Shown: piece by piece, positions 6,019-7,687 of the stretch
Position numbering within the stretch: position 1 is the stretch's first letter
Layout of the letters: every line of letters begins with the position of its first letter
From: an uncultured bacterium
GTDB lineage: Bacteria > Bacillota > Clostridia > Oscillospirales > Ruminococcaceae
Direction: 5' to 3'
DNA length: 7,687 nucleotides
Assembly (NCBI GenBank): GCA_905214345.1
Contig: CAJMLV010000066.1
Span: forward strand, 1 to 7,687
The notes under the pieces: generated by a model
Seen by the model: the letters and a program-made list of their open reading frames with translations, nothing else
Databases searched by the model: none
Told to the model about the DNA's origin: nothing
Translations under genes and position numbers: made by a program

Positions 6019-6963
6019 ATGAACAAGAAAAAACAACATCTCAGCTATGCCAAATGGGGCTACATCTTCATCCTTCCGTTCTTTTTGGCCTTCTTCATCT
6101 TCTCGCTGATCCCACTGGTGGACACCGTGCGGTACAGCTTCTATGAATACTACCGCTCCGGCATCAAGGAGATCGGCCCCACCTTCATCGGCCTGGAAAA
6201 CTATGCCGAACTGCTCAAATCCGACATGGTCGGCTACGCCGGCAACACCCTGATCCTCTGGCTCATCGGCTTTGTGCCCCAGATCGTCATCGCTCTGCTG
6301 CTGGCCAACTGGTTCACCGATGTGCGGCTGAAGATCCGCGGCAAGCAGTTCTTCAAGATCATCATCTATCTGCCCAACCTGATCATGGCCTCTGCCTTCG
6401 CCATGCTCTTCTTCGCGCTGTTCTCCACCAACGGCCCCATCAACTCCATCCTCATGTCCATCGGCCTGACCGATGCGCCCATCGACTTCATGGGCACCAC
6501 CTTCGGCACTCGGTCCCTCATCGGCCTGATGAACTTCCTGATGTGGTTCGGCAATACCACCATCATGCTGATGGCCGCCATCATGGGCATCAGCCCCGAC
6601 ATCTTCGAGGCTGCCGAACTGGACGGCTGCGGCAGCTTCCGGCGGTTCTTCTCCATCACCCTGCCGCTGATCCGCCCCATTCTGGCCTACACCCTCATCA
6701 CCTCCATCATCGGCGGCTTGCAGATGTTCGATGTGCCCCAGATCCTCACCAACGGCCAGGGCAACCCCGACCGCACCTCCATGACGCTGATCATGTTCCT
6801 GAACAGCCACCTGAAGAGCCGCAACTACGGCATGGCCGGTGCGTTGTCCGTCTACCTGTTCATCGTCAGCGGCATCCTGTGCTTCTTTGTCTACCGGATG
6901 ACCAACGGCAGTGATAGCGCCGCCAAACACCGGAAGCACGCCAAAGGAGGAGCCAAAGCATGA
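6019..6963 (+). CDS. Sugar ABC transporter permease, MalF/UgpA type
   Basis: A 314-residue integral membrane subunit forming half of the translocation channel. Six membrane segments can be read at about 14-34, 75-97, 111-135, 165-190, 217-237 and 272-293. The cytoplasmic EAA loop, which docks onto the ATPase, is clear at 197-216 (EAAELDGCG, then ITLP at 213-216). The short N-terminus and Ile-Pro-Leu after the first segment are typical of the UgpA/LacF branch; MalF proper is longer. The C-terminus ends in a basic, soluble tail (HRKHAKGGAKA). Start: ATG at 6019 with AAAGGAA (6003-6009) 9 nt upstream. The stop overlaps the start of the second permease (ATGA), indicating translational coupling and equal dosage of the two halves. 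The substrate cannot be told from the permease. Confidence 0.95.
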   Translation: MNKKKQHLSYAKWGYIFILPFFLAFFIFSLIPLVDTVRYSFYEYYRSGIKEIGPTFIGLENYAELLKSDMVGYAGNTLILWLIGFVPQIVIALLLANWFTDVRLKIRGKQFFKIIIYLPNLIMASAFAMLFFALFSTNGPINSILMSIGLTDAPIDFMGTTFGTRSLIGLMNFLMWFGNTTIMLMAAIMGISPDIFEAAELDGCGSFRRFFSITLPLIRPILAYTLITSIIGGLQMFDVPQILTNGQGNPDRTSMTLIMFLNSHLKSRNYGMAGALSVYLFIVSGILCFFVYRMTNGSDSAAKHRKHAKGGAKA

Positions 6964-7687
6964 AACATACCAAAAACAAACGGGCAGAAACCATCCTGGC
7001 CTATCTGGTCCTCATCGTCCTGTCCTTCCTGTGCCTGTTCTTCTTCTACATCCTGCTGGTGAACGCCACCCGCTCCCACGCAGACCTGCAGAAGGGCTTC
7101 AGCTGGCTGCCCGGCAACTACTTTCTGGAAAACCTGAAAAGCGTGGCCAACGATGGCAGCTTCCCCATGTTCAAGGGCATCATCAACAGCCTGATCGTCT
7201 CCAGCTGCTCGGCGGCGCTGTGTACCTACTTCTCCGCTCTGACGGCCTACGGCCTCTACGCCTACCAGTTCAAGCTGAAAAAGGTGGCCTTCACCTTCAT
7301 CATGGCCATCCTGGTCATGCCCACCCAGGTCACCGCCATGGGCTTCCTGCGGTTGATGACCAACATCGGTCTGTATGACTCGCTGCTGCCCCTGATCCTG
7401 CCCTCGGTGGCGTCCCCGGCGGTGTTCTACTTCATGTACAGTTACCTGGAGTCCTCGCTGCCGCTGTCCCTGGTGGAGGCCGCCCGCATCGACGGTTCCG
7501 GTGAGTTCATGACCTTCAACCGCATCGTGCTGCCCATCATGAAGCCCGCCGTGGCGGTGCAGGCCATCTTCACCTTCGTGGGTTCCTGGAACAACTACTT
7601 CGTTCCCGCCCTTATCATCCAGTCCAAGGACAAGATGACTGTTCCCATCCTCATCGCCACCCTGCGCGGTGCCGACTATATGAACTT
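6960..7687 (+). CDS. Sugar ABC transporter permease, MalG/UgpE type (3' end outside window)
   Basis: The second channel subunit starts at an ATG that shares ATGA with the preceding stop codon. A strong AAGGAGG (6944-6950) lies 9 nt upstream. The frame stays open to the window edge, giving 242 residues beginning MKHTKNKRAETILAY. Membrane segments are seen at about 11-34, 72-98, 108-130, 140-161 and 196-219. The EAA loop is at 173-192 (EAARIDGSGE, then IVLP), close to the consensus. The Asn-Ala-Thr-Arg segment after the first helix (35-38) followed by the Leu-Pro-x-Asn-Tyr motif (50-54) is the usual MalG-type periplasmic start. Members of the family are about 275-300 residues, so the last 35-55 residues, with the final helix, are missing. 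It pairs with the permease at 6019-6963 to form a heterodimeric channel. Confidence 0.94.
   Translation, partial: MKHTKNKRAETILAYLVLIVLSFLCLFFFYILLVNATRSHADLQKGFSWLPGNYFLENLKSVANDGSFPMFKGIINSLIVSSCSAALCTYFSALTAYGLYAYQFKLKKVAFTFIMAILVMPTQVTAMGFLRLMTNIGLYDSLLPLILPSVASPAVFYFMYSYLESSLPLSLVEAARIDGSGEFMTFNRIVLPIMKPAVAVQAIFTFVGSWNNYFVPALIIQSKDKMTVPILIATLRGADYMN

Noticed and set aside
4482..6026. 514-codon minus-strand open frame opposite the binding-protein gene
   Set aside because: It is an antisense shadow of the lipoprotein gene. It has a Gly/Val-rich composition, no recognisable domain and no ribosome binding site.
5953..6939. 328-codon minus-strand open frame opposite the first permease
   Set aside because: It is antisense to a membrane protein with a clear EAA loop. 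Its translation is rich in Asp, Glu, Gln, Gly and His, as expected from reversing hydrophobic codons.
1..7687. Mobile element, CRISPR array, toxin-antitoxin or defence system
   Set aside because: No transposase, integrase, terminal inverted repeats, regularly spaced repeats or defence-type domains were found. All reading frames are explained by sugar uptake, phosphorolysis and regulation.

Overview
The window looks like an ordinary carbohydrate-utilisation locus from a GC-rich gut-type Firmicute. Clostridia of the Oscillospiraceae/Ruminococcaceae group (relatives of Faecalibacterium, Gemmiger or Subdoligranulum) are the best guess. The reasons are the coding sequence rich in G and C at third codon positions, strong AGGAGG ribosome binding sites, a more AT-rich intergenic region with a TATAAT box, and a lipoprotein-type sugar-binding protein. 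The taxonomic placement is inferred from style and not from a marker gene.

Layout. Bases 1-3438 (+) hold two consecutive GH94 phosphorylase genes. The first is the C-terminal 334 residues of a cellodextrin/laminaribiose-phosphorylase-type enzyme, cut by the window edge. The second is a complete 803-residue disaccharide phosphorylase of the cellobiose/diacetylchitobiose type. They are 21 bp apart and end at a strong 13-bp stem terminator (3467-3498). On the opposite strand, converging on that terminator, is an AraC-family regulator (4252-3506, -). A 283-bp divergent intergenic region (4253-4535) follows. It carries a promoter for the regulator, overlapping inverted and direct repeats that could be an operator, a TATAAT box for the rightward operon, and a leader hairpin. 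Rightward lie an ABC-importer lipoprotein (4536-5936), an intercistronic hairpin, and two inner-membrane permeases. The second permease overlaps the first by ATGA and is cut off at the right edge. No ATPase gene is in the window.

How it fits together. The lipoprotein would capture an oligosaccharide and the MalF/MalG-type permeases would import it. The two cytoplasmic phosphorylases would split it with inorganic phosphate, one probably acting on longer chains and one on the disaccharide. This yields sugar 1-phosphate without spending ATP. The AraC-type protein is the obvious candidate regulator of the importer operon beside it. The substrate is most plausibly a beta-linked gluco-oligosaccharide, but this is inferred from the GH94 neighbours and is not proven.

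I see no mobile element, CRISPR array, tRNA or rRNA, and no clearly new system. The observations most worth a second look are a Gln in place of the phosphate-binding His of the complete GH94 enzyme, and the compact regulatory architecture of the divergent region.
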